NCBI GenBank assembly: GCA_013396655.1
Contig: WBMV01003156.1
Location: 1,430,065 to 1,494,064, forward strand
Reading direction: 5' to 3'
DNA from: Campylorhamphus procurvoides
Taxonomy: Eukaryota; Chordata; Aves; Passeriformes; Dendrocolaptidae
Length of the DNA stretch: 64,000 nt
A program made the translations under genes and the position numbers. A model generated the notes under the pieces. It did not search any database. It saw nothing but the letters and a program-made list of their open reading frames with translations, and had not been told where the DNA came from. Numbering within the stretch: the stretch's first letter is position 1; every line of letters begins with the position of its first letter. Positions 34,926 through 48,500 of the stretch are shown here, piece by piece.

Positions 34926-37900
34926 AGTGCTTTTCATATCTTTAAAATCTCATTGTTTAACAGGAACCTTCAAGTCTTTTTATTTATGTCCATTGGAATA
35001 CCTGGAATTTAATCTGCTGAGTATATTACTGAAGCCCTATTTCAAATGACAGCACTTAGCACTAACAAGAGAAAAGCTCTTGGGAGGGTTTCTTGATTTA
35101 TTCTTTTTTATTATTTTTCAAAGATTACAAAATAATTTAGAAGACTTTTTTTTACTATAATAAATATAGATGCTACAGAGTCAGTACTATTTCACTGTCA
35201 CCACCATCTGAATCTCCATGTGCCTCTGAGAAATAATCCTCTTTCAAGATCAAGAACCCCAGTGATGGTCCTGATCCAGGAAAAAATGTAAGTGTGGGTT
35301 TCAAGTGAATGTTTGCTTACCTGCTCTGCTGGTGTCTGGAACAGAAAGGGTGAAATTCCTGCTCTAGGAAGCAACCTTTTGAATAATAGAGCTGAGACCT
35401 GCCTGAAACCATGCAACCAGCTGCTAAATTTCTGCTACTGGAGGGTGTGCTCTGGGTATTCTACAGCTGTGTTCCAAAACCTTGTAGAATGTGAGAATTT
35501 TTAGTTCTGCTAATGATGCATTATATGAAAGATTAATGTTTGGATAGCTTTTAATCCCCTGAAACTTCTATTAAGAAAGAGCACTTTTTCAGTGAACTGT
35601 GTTAAATAGTATCAAAATACTTCCACCTTTTAGAAAAATCCCACAAAATTAAAAGAAAATAAACTTTTTTTCCCAAATAATTCTGTAATAGAGCTACAGT
35701 GTCTTATGACATTGTGGTAGATATTTTTAAAATTACAGAGAGCATTATTTATTATCCAGTTCAATAATATTTGTCATCTGTCTTTATTGAACACTAGCAG
35801 AGAATACAAGACTTTTCATTTCTACCTCTTTTTTCCATTTAGGGCAGGCCTGTGGTGAAACAGTGTACCTGCATGATTTTTACAAGTTCTCTCTTGTTAT
35901 ATTCTTCAATACATGCAAGTCCTCTGTGATTTGAGGGGAATGTTGGTTTTTTACAAGGTGAAACTTCGAATAAAATAGCATTTACTTTGGTCTTGTTTAG
36001 TGTTTACTGTTAATTTTGTTATTTATCATTTTAAAAAATTTCAGATAAAAAGTTATTTTCAGCCTTGAATATTAAGTCTATAAAAGTAGATTCTGGAAAG
36101 CATTTTAGAGTTTACAAATTTGTATTTAGTCACTAAAAGTCGGCTGCACAGTGTCATCCCTTATCAATTTGAGAAAGGTGCTGAGCACCTCAAATCTTGT
36201 GGATCTAAAGAGAAGCTGGACATACTTTGCACCATCTCAAGGCTTGCAGGCTGACCTTGTTACCACCTTCTCAGGAAGCATGTAAATAAAATTCTTTCAT
36301 GGAGTAGCCACTTGCCCCATTAAACAAAATCACAAGAAGCTGATATTTTGTAGTTTCTGGTCTAAATTTCTTTACATTAGTTTGGCCCAGGATTAAAAAA
36401 AAAAAAAATTAAAAATGTCAGTCCAGAATTAGTTCAGATTTCACATGGAAGTCTCCCAAGATAAACAAGATAAATGTTACTCTTTTCATTGCCAGTCAGA
36501 GACACAAGTGTCAGCTTTAGACACTATTCCTTCTCCTAGTTGGAGCAATGTTACAGTACTTCTGCCTTAGGTAATTGCAGAAACCCTGGTCATCTCTTCA
36601 TCTATGAACAGCTGTCATTGCCTCCTGGATGCTTCTCAAGGCCCTCTAGGTTCTGCACACCTCAATCTTACAAAGTTCTGGTTTACCATCTAGATGTCTT
36701 ATACTCATAGACCATTGAATTTCCACTTTCAATTTCATCCTGACTTCATCTACACTTGATATGCTCGCAAGCTGTAGATCCTCACTCTGTCTTTCTGTTG
36801 TTAGAAATTGCTCCAATCTGGTATTAAACATTTCATATAGCAATGTGAATTTTTTGTCGGTTCCAGTGTGCAGTCTTTGGGCACAGCATAGAAAATAGCA
36901 CAGGTCCTTCTGTCCCACTGGTAATAATATTGCTGGCTTCCAAATGTGGAAAGCAAACTAGGTTTCCCCATGCAGGAATCTTGACTTTTTTTTTTGCTCT
37001 AGGATTTAGTTGCTAAATTAAAATTTAGACTGCAGCACTAGAGGACATGCATTTGCTCCACTGTAAACTTGTTACTTTCCCACTTCTGAAAGCATTTGTC
37101 TTGTCATTTGCATATCCTGTCTGGGCAATCCATCAAAGAGGCAGGACAAGGATAAAAGCAAGCAGATTAAAGCTTAGAAAACTATTTGCAAATCTCCTGG
37201 TTAATTGAAGGGCTACTAAGAACATATAAGTAACTCACTTTAGGCACATGTGGTGGCGCTGTAGCCCTTGCTGAAAGGGAAGGGGCAGTGTCTGCCAGCC
37301 ACTTGGGGTTTACCTTAATGGCTGGGGACTGTGCTTTAGGCCAAAATACAACTTGAACAAGTTAGCAGGAAATAAATCCTTCATCCCTATCACCTTTTTC
37401 CTCAGGATCCCCTCATTTGGAGTTGTAGGAGACACCAGTGAAAACAAATGTAGCTAAGGGATCTGCATCTGCCTCTTTACAGAGGTTTGGCAAAGCTCCC
37501 ATTCCTGGTTATTGCGGTGTGACAATAAGGCCGTAGCAATACTAATAAAGCAAAGAACAGAGAATTTAATGATGCTTCTCCTTGGTTCCAGTTGCAGAAA
37601 TGAGTTTGTGTTTGCCAGTATCCCACTCAGCCTCTCATTGTCTCTCAGGATATGAGTAAAACTTATCACCTCAGTGAGATCTTCACTTCCATAAACTCTC
37701 AAGGAAGTTTCCCAATTAATTTCTCTACATCCTTAAAGGCAGGATCTGAAATCTGAGTAGACTTACTCTTGGGGTGAACACTGAACAAAGGGTCAAACCC
37801 ACCAAAAGACAAATTGGGGAAAAAAAAAGCTTTTAGAGATTATATAAGGTAAATTACCTTTAAATTAATGTGACATTTGACTGGTGAGGTATTGCAACTC

Positions 37901-40705
37901 CATATCATATTTCTCAATGGCTTCTCTTTTTGAAAAAGCACAGGACTTTTTTTTTTGCCATAAAATATAGTTTTGCAAATCCATATGGTTTGTAAAGCCA
38001 CAAAGTAAATTACTGATACATCTGAAATGCCAACTGCATTTCGGGGCTCCTTTAGCTCTCCACAGATACTATTTATTTTACTAGATTCCATAGAAAACAT
38101 ATTAAAGGTAGGGAAGGTGTCTCTGGATGTAAAGAGATTAAAGTCATTCCCTCCAAATCTATTGTGTTTTATAGCTCCATTGACTTGAAAAAAAAAATTA
38201 CATCTAATGAGATGAAACCCAGTGAACCAATACAGTTTTATAATAAGACAAAAATATTTTGTTTTGCCTTTTGCATACAGACATTATTGCTATTATTATC
38301 TAGCAAGCATGTCAAGGGCATGGATACAACATTTGTATCAAAGGGGAACATTCATATTAAGCATTCAAATGAAAGGGAACTCTTATTAAAAACTAAGCAA
38401 GTGAAATTGTTTTTCATACAGAAGTCAGTGAGGTTTATCTGGTGGTGCAATGCTGCTGTGCTCAACAGCATGTATTAAGCAATAAGATGTGACAGAGAGT
38501 ACAATGCTGAAGGTTAAAATATGACTAAAGGTGCATTATGAGTCACAAGGCTGAGAGAATAGAGATTTCAGTCCAGAGAACAAGGCAGTCATCTCCTGAA
38601 AATGGACTGCCCAAAGTGACTTATGATTATTGTATAAATATAGAACATGTGTAATGCTATGGTTAACTATGGATTTTCAGATCTCAGGTCACTTTATTAC
38701 CTATTTAGAAGTAAGCACCAGCAAGGGAGGCAGCTCCCTGAAGTCTCTGAAGCTCTATCATGCTGGGTCTGTCTCAAAACATTATTATACACAATTTTGG
38801 AACTGAATTCCATGGCTAAGGATGTCTTACAGAGGCGTGTCTTACATCACAACAGAGCTTGCTGGAGACACAACCAACACAGCCCTCCAACCATGTGAGG
38901 GCTCCTCAGTAAGAGTCACATGCTGGAGCCTCAGGTGCTGTCAGGCTGTTGCACTGTCAGTAAAGTAGTATGGCCAAGTCCATATATACATATTGACTGG
39001 GAAGTATAGATTTGAGTTAATTGCTTTAAAATTTCTAAATGCTTGAAGTCTAAGTCATTGAACTGCTTAAATCATCTGATACGTGTGAGACACACTCTGC
39101 TCCATATTTTCAGGTACTATATAAATCGTATTATTTTGGAAGTAAAGTTAATATTAATTAATGTTTAAACAGTAGCTTGGATATATTAATTTCAAGATAA
39201 ATCATAAATATTATAAAAAATGCAATTTCTGGTCTAAGATCTTGAAAAAAGACAAAGTTGAAGTCTAATTTCAGTGTAATGTTGGACTTATTATAGACAC
39301 TCATTTGAAACAGAAAAAAACAACCTGTTACCAAATAATAAGCTACAAGATGTCAGTAAAATTAAACTGTCAGTTGTTACTTAGAAAAGCAGATGTATTT
39401 TCTTTTCATTTTGAGTCAAGCATTTTGATGTCCTTCTAAGCTCTCAGTTGATACAGAAATCTAATTAAGGCAGTGCCTCCTATGTATTCCAACCTTCTGA
39501 AGTCCATTTCTTATTTCTCAGTATACAGTGATCAATATACATTTTGAAATGTATGAATAGTTGGCCTCTCTTTATTTATAGAGTTGTCTTTACAAAACTG
39601 CCAGTACTTTGTGTTTTCCTTCAAGAACTTTAGGTTAATTCAAACTTGAACCAGACTGCTTGAGATACACCACTTTAAAAGACAAGATGACACCTGTCCT
39701 ATTCATGAATAGTTCTTCAAAAACCACATAAGCAGCTTCCAAGACGAAGCTCCTTGTGATCAAGCAGCTTAAAGAAGCGTTCTAAAACCGAAGCATGAAG
39801 CAAAGGTTTTGCCAACTGCATAAGCCTGTGAAGGTCAGTTCATGTAAAAAAAAAAAATCTGCTCTAACTAATTTAATGGTTTTAAAGGGTGAAATACATC
39901 CCATGACAGCTAATTAATGATGTTTTAGTGCAGTCACAAAAAATGACATATCGTACCCAGCATGACAACAGCCAGTGAGGAGACTGGGCCCCAGGCTTTG
40001 CTCCAGCAACCTAATGGTGAAAAAATGGTCAGAGAACCAGGAGTGAATTCCCCAAAAGATATTTGTTCTTGCATTACAACATCTCTTGTTTTCACTCTTT
40101 CCAAAACTGTGAATCCTACACAATAATTTAGAAGTCTAATTGACCAAAATATTTTTTATATTTGTCCTTCTTTTCCTGCAAACATTTGACTTTCTCTTTA
40201 ATTGCACTATCTAAGATGAGGTCTGCAATGCACCATTTCTTATGCTGCTTTGATAAAAATACCTCAGGCTCCTCTTACTCATCTCTCAGGTTAGGAGCTT
40301 ATTTTGCCTTCAAAAAAATGCTATAGGGCATTTATAGTTTTACAGATAAAATGGTCTTAACTAAAAGTTAAAGTACTTAACAAAAAGAAGAAATAAGAAG
40401 AGAGAATCAATAAGCATGAAAATTTATTGAAGTATTTCCTACCTCTGCCAGAATTCATCCTTGTATTTAGGTGTAATTGATAAAATTACATAAATACATG
40501 GTTCAGATTCAAAAATATGTTCCCACGCCCATGTACAGATTTTCATGATTTTTTCTGCCTTTCTTTCAGTGTTGTTATTCTTCTGTCCATCTTGCTTCTG
40601 TTCTCATTGCTCTTGTCATTATCAGATATTTTGTGCTTAAAGCTCTCATTATTAAGTGCCTTTTTTCCCTACAGAAAAGTTCATTTTACAAAGAAAAGAG
40701 AAGGA
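34926..40705. other. Unique AT-rich DNA, no gene seen
   Basis: It contains homopolymer A runs near 36397-36409 and 39847-39857. Frames up to 104 codons (38164-38478, plus) have no domain. 37235-37340 is slightly GC-richer. I saw no exon, RNA gene or transposon. Confidence 0.5.
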
Positions 40706-40729
40706 GGGGGGGGAGGAGGGGGGGAGGGG
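40706..40729 (+). repeat. G-rich tract, strong G-quadruplex pattern
   Basis: G runs of 8, 2, 7 and 4 bases are separated by single A bases. The long runs can each supply two G tracts, so the canonical pattern is met with very short loops. This is the most G-dense tract in the window. Confidence 0.9.
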
Positions 40730-41761
40730 AAAGGCTGTGTATAGTAATGCAGCAGACAAGTTTGATATTCAACTATACATAATCATATTCCCAGAATCAA
40801 TAAAGCACTTTTTTTTCATATATTTTACTTAGTACTACAGTGAAATGTTTTTGAGCTTCAGAAGTATCCATGTGGGTATGAATGTATGTTGAGCATGTGT
40901 GCACACAGAAACGGAAGCAAAGATTAAAGACATCTTACTAAATTCAGCAGGACAAAGACTCTGATTACACCTGAGGACAGTGATCCCTAAGGAAATGGAG
41001 AAATAAAGTTTCTGTTTTCCTTCTGTGCTGAACTGCAAGACCAGCCATGACCAGAAGGAAGCTTGAAACATCACACAACTCCTGCATTTGTAGAGCTTAG
41101 TTACGGGGTAAGACCATCATCAGACTAGAGCTGAATTGGATAAATAGAAAATTGAAAAAGGGGTTGGGAAGAGACCACACTGGTGATTTGAGATCCATAA
41201 AGATGTTCTTTACAGAAAAGAGAATGGTGTGATACTTAATGCATGATGAAGAAACCTCTGGAGGCCTGTTTTCTGCTTCAGTGTAAATCGCAGAATGGAA
41301 TGATTCCAGAAATTCTTTAACCATCTGCATATGTGGAATTATTAAAAGTCTATGCCTGTGCACTGAAAAAAGGTTCTATATTCACAAACTGAGAAAGTCT
41401 GAGTCACGGATTACTGGATTCTATACACACACTCTTATGAGGAACAAACCTTTGATATGTACACTGTCTCCCAATGTTGTTCCTACAGATGTCATTATAA
41501 GTCTCTTTTTCTACTCTTTTAAAATGTCCCCCTTTTCCATTGAAGTATAATGTCTGTCCTTTTTACCATTATTCTAAGTTAATTCTTTTAAGTATTGCTA
41601 CCTTTTGAACATTATCCTATAATCTTTTTTCCCATGCCCTAGTAGTATTACGACATTCCTCATTTGGTCACCAGCAACTTGAGCAATCCAGGCAGCTTTG
41701 CATATTGATCTGCCTCTTTTCATTATATAAGCACCCTTTCATTTTTGTGACATTGCAAAGA

Positions 41762-41870
41762 AATATCAGCAAAGGTTTAACACTCTTCCCAATAAAAGCA
41801 CTGAATCGACAACCAATATCAGCAAAGTTTTATCAGCAAAATTTTCTTCTCTATAAAAGCACCAAATAAT
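41762..41870. repeat. Degenerate direct repeat
   Basis: TATCAGCAAA occurs three times (41764, 41817, 41831). ATAAAAGCAC occurs twice (41792 and 41853), always downstream of a TATCAGCAAA. The pattern fits an old duplication of a unit of about 55-65 bases with later indels. Confidence 0.75.
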
Positions 41871-42852
41871 GCAGTGGTAAACAGTCATCCCAGTAGGAAG
41901 ACTTCAGACAGGCTTGTATTAAGTGGTCATTTCCCATGGACAAGTGCAGGTGGAGATCCAGGCAAGGTCTTGTCCATTTCACGTGGACCTGCACTGGTGA
42001 CATGTGACATGATCCCAAATTCTCACTTTGTAAAAATATTGTTTTCATTCCCTTTCAGAAAACAAGAAGCCTATTAAGCCCTACCTAAGATTAGCTGGCT
42101 TGAGACAGAACATAAAATTGAAAGGTAATGTAAGACAAAAGCACTGTCTTTAAGGTCACATCACTGTGTATCATCTGTCTATATTGCAGTGTCATAACCT
42201 TCCTGTCCAAATATTATGAAATAAAATGCTTCTTATTGTACTTTTATGAAGTCAGGAATCTTCCATTAAGAAGGCTCATCTTAAGGCCACAGCCCTTTGT
42301 TATATTACTTCCATGGTGTTCTTCTGCTACTGTGTCTAAAAGGAGGAATAATATAGACATTGCTAGAGTTATTGTAGTTACAATGTTATCCAATCAAAAT
42401 TTAATTGGGATATTAAAATGTATGATACTTGTGTGAAGGTCAGTCTGTACCTTAGGATTTTTTTTAAGAACTGGTAATAGTCAGGTTGTTTAAAAAAAGG
42501 TAAGTAAAAAGGAGGATTAAAATTAAATGTGTATTTTTCTCCATTGTGCCGCATCTGTTTTCTGTCAGAATGAATCCTGCTGATCTTGGTTTCAAGGTTT
42601 CCATTCTGTGTGCTTTTAAACCAAGGTCAAGCAGTAGGCAGCAGAGGGACCTTGAAGGTGTCATTGGCTAGAAATACATAAGCTTTATAGCTACACCACT
42701 AATTATTTATCATTCATAGAAAGAAATATAGGTGGGTAAAATGATATAGATACTGATACCTCTATAGCTGTATGCACACCAGAATGGCAAAAGACAGAAG
42801 CTTAAGACTATTTGGCTGCGCCTGTGAATATACATGTACATTTGTATATGTA

Positions 42853-42894
42853 TACTCACACATGCTCACTCTATATGCTAGGCATTTGTGAGTA
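42853..42894. repeat. Imperfect inverted repeat
   Basis: TACTCACACATGC (42853-42865) pairs with GCATTTGTGAGTA (42882-42894) at 12 of 13 positions across a 16-base loop, in a TA/TG-rich setting. Confidence 0.8.
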
Positions 42895-43800
42895 CAGATG
42901 TCTATATGGTGATATGTGTTCCTGCCTTCTATGTCCAGAATGAAATTGTTCCCTGTATGTGCTATACTGCTCACACGTATGGTTTAAGAAACCTGAGAAA
43001 TCTACGAAGGGAAAAATCATTTAGCAAATGTAACAAAGCTGCCTGCCAAGGACGATTATATACTATTGTGTGTGTTTTCAAGGTGCTTTACTTCCATTAA
43101 AAATAAAGCCCTTGGAATGCGGCCTTGCAATTGAGAAAGCACATTTTTTCAGTGGGGGAAAAAAAGAAAGAAAAGGAAAGATTAGTTTAATAAATTGGGG
43201 CCTTCCCTGTATTTCTTGGTGTGTTTTTTTCTTGATTTTGTTATTGCCTTGAAGTACAGCATTCTTGTACACATTACCAGTAACGTATGGCTTCTCATGC
43301 ATTATCTGTTTAATCTGAATTTAGGGCAGAGTTTATAGGAATGATTAACGCACATTTAGGACAGATATCCTATTTTTCTAAGGAAGCTGTGCCTTCTGAA
43401 AGGAAGCAGAGCTTTACCACTGACAGACAGACAACATACAGACTGACACATCAGACTCTCAGGAGAAATAAAAGACAAACCTGGCCTCAAATAACTCATC
43501 CTCTGAGTCTCCACCTCTGTGTAGGAGCAGTTATTTCTCATCAGCTGGGGCTGCACCTCTGGACAGGTGGTCTCTGTTAGCACAGTACTCCCAACCATCC
43601 TGACACTCGGGTTGTCCAGCCCAGGTAGATGCTGGGGTGCACCTTACCTCAGCCACTCAGCCTCCCCACAGTGTTGCTCATGGCAGTCCCACCATGGCAC
43701 ACAGACCAAACAGGACCAGGCTGAGCACCCAGAGCCAAGAACTACTCTATGGGTTAGATGTTCGCTCCAGCACTGGGTGCTAGAGCTTTTAACCTGTGCC

Positions 43801-43824
43801 CACATTAGCAGGACTGCTAATGTG
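43801..43824. repeat. Perfect 11-bp inverted repeat
   Basis: CACATTAGCAG (43801-43811) and CTGCTAATGTG (43814-43824) are exact reverse complements separated by GA. No repeat family was recognised around it. Confidence 0.92.
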
Positions 43825-44946
43825 AATCTGCTGACTGAAGCAGTCAATGCTCAGCACCTGCCATACGTACTGTAAGCACTTCAGAGAGGGTTATGCCAGA
43901 ATAGCTTTGCTCTGCCTCTATGGATTAATTGCTCATTAGGGGCTGGAATGCCTGACACAGACACCAGGACAGTATCTGCCAGTTTGCTTTCCTCAAGGAA
44001 TGTGGTTTGCATCCTCCCAGACAAATCTCTGATGTGAGATGCAGCAAGCAGAGACAAAAATGTAATTGTGGTTGAAACTTAAATACTAAAGTAGACACAC
44101 GGTCATTTCATGAAATTATTATATTGATATACTGCACCTGTATGACTTTCTGCATTTTCCATAGACAAAATATGCAAAAATATTCAGGTTTCAAAAATAT
44201 AGACACTTTTCATAAGAAAAACCCTCAGCATTTGAAAAAGAACATGAGTTTGATTTATACAGTATATGGCTTTTTTATTCAAACTGCCACAAAACACTGA
44301 ATTTATGTTCACTAAAAAGGAAGGTTAGAATAAAAATCCCTTTAATAAACTTCCTTCCCTTCTTTAATGTGTGACTGAAAACCTTCCAGTCAAAATCACC
44401 ACTGATCTTAACAAACTTATATTTCACTGATTTGCCAGGGAACCATGACACTCCCTTATTAGGAAATAAAAATTCCAAAATACCCTTTCCTAAAAAAAAA
44501 GGAATACTCAATTTAGGCCACATCACAGCATACTGCTTTTTGTTCCTTTATTGCCTTGTCCCCTCTAAAAAACTCTGTGAGATAAAGATGATCTCCCAGA
44601 GTTTCTCCTTTTGCAGAAGAAACACCTACACTTGCCAACCATTAGTGCTGTGTCATGCTTTAGCACCTTTCTCAGTTTCTTCAAGCTCTTCCTCTCAGGT
44701 GAAGATGACATTTCCTTCCTCCTTTCCCCCTGCCCCTTTATATTCATGATTACTTCCCACTTTTTCTGCTTTACTTGTTTGCTGATTCATTTTTTCCCAC
44801 TTGTCCAAAGGGGTGAGACACTGGAATAATATTCCTATTCTTGATAAGCACAAAAAATCTTCATTATTTTTCAGTTTGATAATTGATGCTGCAGGGAGGT
44901 GACAAAGGGCCTGAGAACCTCAGCATGACCTGCCCAAGTACACTCA

Positions 44947-45548
44947 CAGCCCAGAAAGACAATTGAATCCTGGGCTGCCTTAGAGGAGGAACAGGCAGCA
45001 GGTCAAGGGAGGTGATTCTGTTCCTCTGCACTACTGAGACCCCACCTGCAGTGCTGCATCCAGCTCTAAGGTCCCCAGCAAGTTCAAAGCAAGTTCAAAG
45101 GTCCATGAACGTGATCATAGGGCTGAAGGACCTCTCCTATGAAGGAAGGCTGAGGGAGTTAGAGTTGTTCATCCTGGAGAAGAGAAGGCTCTGGGGAGAC
45201 CTTAGAACCCCTTCGAGTGCCTAAGGGGGCTTACAAGGAAGTTGGAGAGATACTTTTTACAAAGACATGAAGTGACAGGACAAGAGGGAGATGGTCTTAA
45301 ACTGAAGGAGGGTAGATTTGGATTGGATGTTAGGAAGAAATCCTTTACTGTGAGGGCAGTGGGGCACTGGAACAGGTTGCCTGGGGAAGCTGTGGATGCC
45401 CCATCCCTGGAAGTGTTCAAGGCCAGGTCAGTTGGAGCTTTGATCAGTCTGGTCTGGTGAAAGGTGTCCCTGCCCATGGCAGGGGTGTTGGAACAGGAGG
45501 ATCTTTTAGGGCTCCCTTTGACCCAAACCATCCTGTGATTCTAAGATC
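44947..45548 (+). mobile_element. CR1 LINE, ORF2 C-terminus and 3' end
   Basis: The left part encodes the end of CR1 ORF2: the usual QKANRILGC segment is present but carries a stop (TGA at 44964-44966), and RPHLQCCIQL is readable at 45037-45066. Next come the conserved 'gggagttagagttgttcatc', 'ctggagaagagaaggctctg' and 'cccatccctggaagtgttca' segments. It closes with 'caggggtgttggaacaggag' and a degenerate ATTCTATG-type end near 45540. Part of the usual segment around 45075-45105 is missing and replaced by a tandem 11-base duplication. It is 5'-truncated and cannot code. The reading frames inside it are fragments or antisense shadows. Confidence 0.93.
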
Positions 45549-48500
45549 ATTTGACGTAAAAGGAAGTTCTATTGAGATTCTAGCGTCTTGAGGACTGGAA
45601 CTAATGAAATTTGATTTCCGCAGGATTAATTTGTCACAGTTGAGTTTCTCATAACTAAGGCGATGAGGCATTAACTCCCCCTGAAATGTTTCCTTTGGGA
45701 CATGTAAACACTTCTCTCTGTGTATGAGCCCTCAGATACATTACACAGACTGGCTATTTACTTCAGCCTTTTTTCAAAGTGGACATGTAAAGCATTTTCC
45801 TTACCTACCCAGCTGTCTAACATGTGAAAATATAACACAGGATGGTCAATCTGAAATCTGCTAACAGATACAGGTTTATGATGGAAGAACTAGGTAAAAA
45901 TAGATCTAAAAAGATTTGTATTTGGCACATTAGTTGGAGAGGAGGGAAGGTGTGGAGGGGATGAACTACTTATAGAACTGAACACACATTGACAAATTAC
46001 TTTGATTTTTTTTATAGATACTTTTCAAGAGAGCAATGTATTCATTTGAAAAAATTCCACATGGCTGTGTTTGTGACCGTGCAGTGCCCTGACCATTCCT
46101 TTACCCAGCACTAATGTAGCTTCTCTTCATACAGCAACTCTCAGACACCACAGACTTTGTATTACTGTGACCCAGCTGCAGCAGTTTTGCATGAGATTCT
46201 TTAAAACTGAAAAATAACTCAAATAGCATGTTTCATCAGAAATGGTTTTTGATAAAAAACATGCTCCACAGGGAGCACATCTAATCCAGAGCTTTCTCCA
46301 CAGGCACTCTCCTTTTATGCACCAACAGCATCTGTAATGGAAATGAGCCTCTCAAACGGCTGCTTTTAGGTGGAGAAAATAGGAAGGGAAAATGAACCCA
46401 CAAGGCACTTTCATTAGTCGGAAGGCAAATGGATGTGTATAGGATTTATAAAACTTTTTTAAACTGATCATTGAGCTTGCTAATATCTTGTGCTGCTAAC
46501 TGGGTGTAGACATATGACACTGGTGTCGCTTCAAATGTTTTGGGATTTTCTGAGCATCAGTTCTGCCACTGTTAACACTGACAGCAAATTGCTGATGCAA
46601 GGTCATCATAATCCTATCATAAACATCAATGCTTCATAGTAATTTGGGGTTTTTTTGGAATAGAACAAGCTGAACAACTCTTAAGGTGGGCCTGTATCCT
46701 AACAAGCTTTAGTTCACTGAAATTTCTTTGCTTCTTCTTTGTTATTTTCCACTCTGCCAATGAGAGTGAACACATTCTTTTATTATTTTCAAACCATCCC
46801 ACAGACTAGCAGCATGTCAAGGTTGCTGCACCCTGTAGAGTGAGTGAGAAGTTGATCTATTTCTCATCAGAAGTGTAGGAGACGTGAGGGATCCCAGCGT
46901 CCATCCCTTTCACAGGCACCTGTGCTGGCATGCTCTTCCAGCTGGACTTCCCTCCTTCTACTTCCCTCCTGGTGACTCCTCTCCTCATGGGGTCGCTTCC
47001 TTCCCGTGTGGCAAATGCCTCCTTGTTTGCTCTGTTTCTCTACCAATAAATTAAATTATGCCTGTTGATCAAGTGTAAAATTGAATGCAATCTTTATTAA
47101 ATAATTCATATGCTGTGAACCCATTTGTGTGGGGTTTTTTCCCAGACATATTGAAATAAGCAGCAGTCTGATCGCTGCAGTTGGTGAGGGCCCATTACAT
47201 CTAGTTCTGTGTTATTATTTCTATTGTGAGAATTGCAATTTCTCTAGAATTTCACTCTATAAAACTGATTTCTAGATTTTTCTAGCACAGGGAAACCAGA
47301 GAATGACTGAACTATGAACCACAGACCTACCTAGGCTGGTGTCTGACTGCTGCAGATGTGTGCTGGAAAATTATTGCAGTTGAGTCAAACCAGGCAAAGA
47401 TTTACATATTTTAATCCATGCTGATTGAATGAATATTTTTCCAGTGACATTTTACATTGCACAGGCAATCTGGCCTCTTCAAAGTTCCAAGAAACACTAG
47501 TCGTAAAGGGGTTGTAAGAGTCTTTATTAATAATTTCATTTCTCTAGGGTATTTAATTCAGAGCCCTTTAATACTGTGCTTTACCTTTCCTTTTCTGCAA
47601 ATTTAATATTGTTCCTAAAATGGAGCTTTCGGGACACTGTACTTTTTACTTTCTTTTTCTTTTTTTTTTTTTTTCCTGACTGTGAAATGCAGTTTATTCT
47701 CACTGTTTCTTTCTAGAAGCCACCTTGGAGTCCACAGACAACAGCCTCAAATTTTCAGAAGTAATGCTCTTGAGTTTCCTAATGTGCATTCTTATGCCCT
47801 AGTCTGCCTAGAGAAATATAGTCATAGTGAACTAAAACACAAAACTAAAATTACCTGCCATTTGGCATTCCCTGTGCCTGGTGTTTCAATGAGGTCATGT
47901 GAAAGTTAAGCTCTAGTAAAATGTCTATTTACATATCAAATAGACAAAAAATTACATTTCCTCCAGATTTGTTTCCAATAAATTTCATGTTTTTTCAACA
48001 TCTTACAAAAATTGTAGTTAAGCAAAGAGCTATATTATACCACCCAGTGTTGGACTTAGTAAAAAAGAATTTTGCTTAGCGAATAAGCTTGTGTTTCCTC
48101 TTGTTTTATAATATAGCGTAGGGAGGGAAAGAAAGGGAAAAAGTTAATATTCAAATAGATGTTACATGTTATAAGGTGTTTCAGTGCTTCTACATTAAGT
48201 TGTGCTGTGACTATTTTATTAGCATGAGTTCTGCCCCTTGGTTTGCTGTCCAGGCAAATAACAAACTGAACACCCCCAAAGAGTGAGGTTGGGACCTAAA
48301 TCCATCGGCACATTAGAGCATTGAGACATCCATCTTTTCTTTTCTCTTGCTCTTTCCTATCCCTCCCCACCTGCAAAGTAAAGTGCAGTGCCCTTGTTTT
48401 CATGTGAAGCCAGGTACCCCAGGGAGCCCCTGCATGTCTCCCAGGGCAATTCCCAGCTCCCAGTTTATTTGTTCTCACCTGCACTGTTGCACCATGCTCT

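Larger units (their letters stand above)
40730..44946. other. Unique DNA with degenerate repeats and hairpins, no gene seen
   Basis: It contains an internal degenerate duplication (41762-41870), an imperfect hairpin (42853-42894) and a perfect hairpin (43801-43824). 43540-43880 is distinctly less AT-rich and has frames on both strands (102 codons plus, 67 codons minus), none with a recognised domain. Confidence 0.5.

Noticed and set aside
43540..43880. CpG island
   Set aside because: The block is less AT-rich than its flanks but contains only a few CpG dinucleotides, so it does not look like a promoter island.
45202..45531. 109-codon minus-strand frame
   Set aside because: It is antisense to a CR1 3' end.
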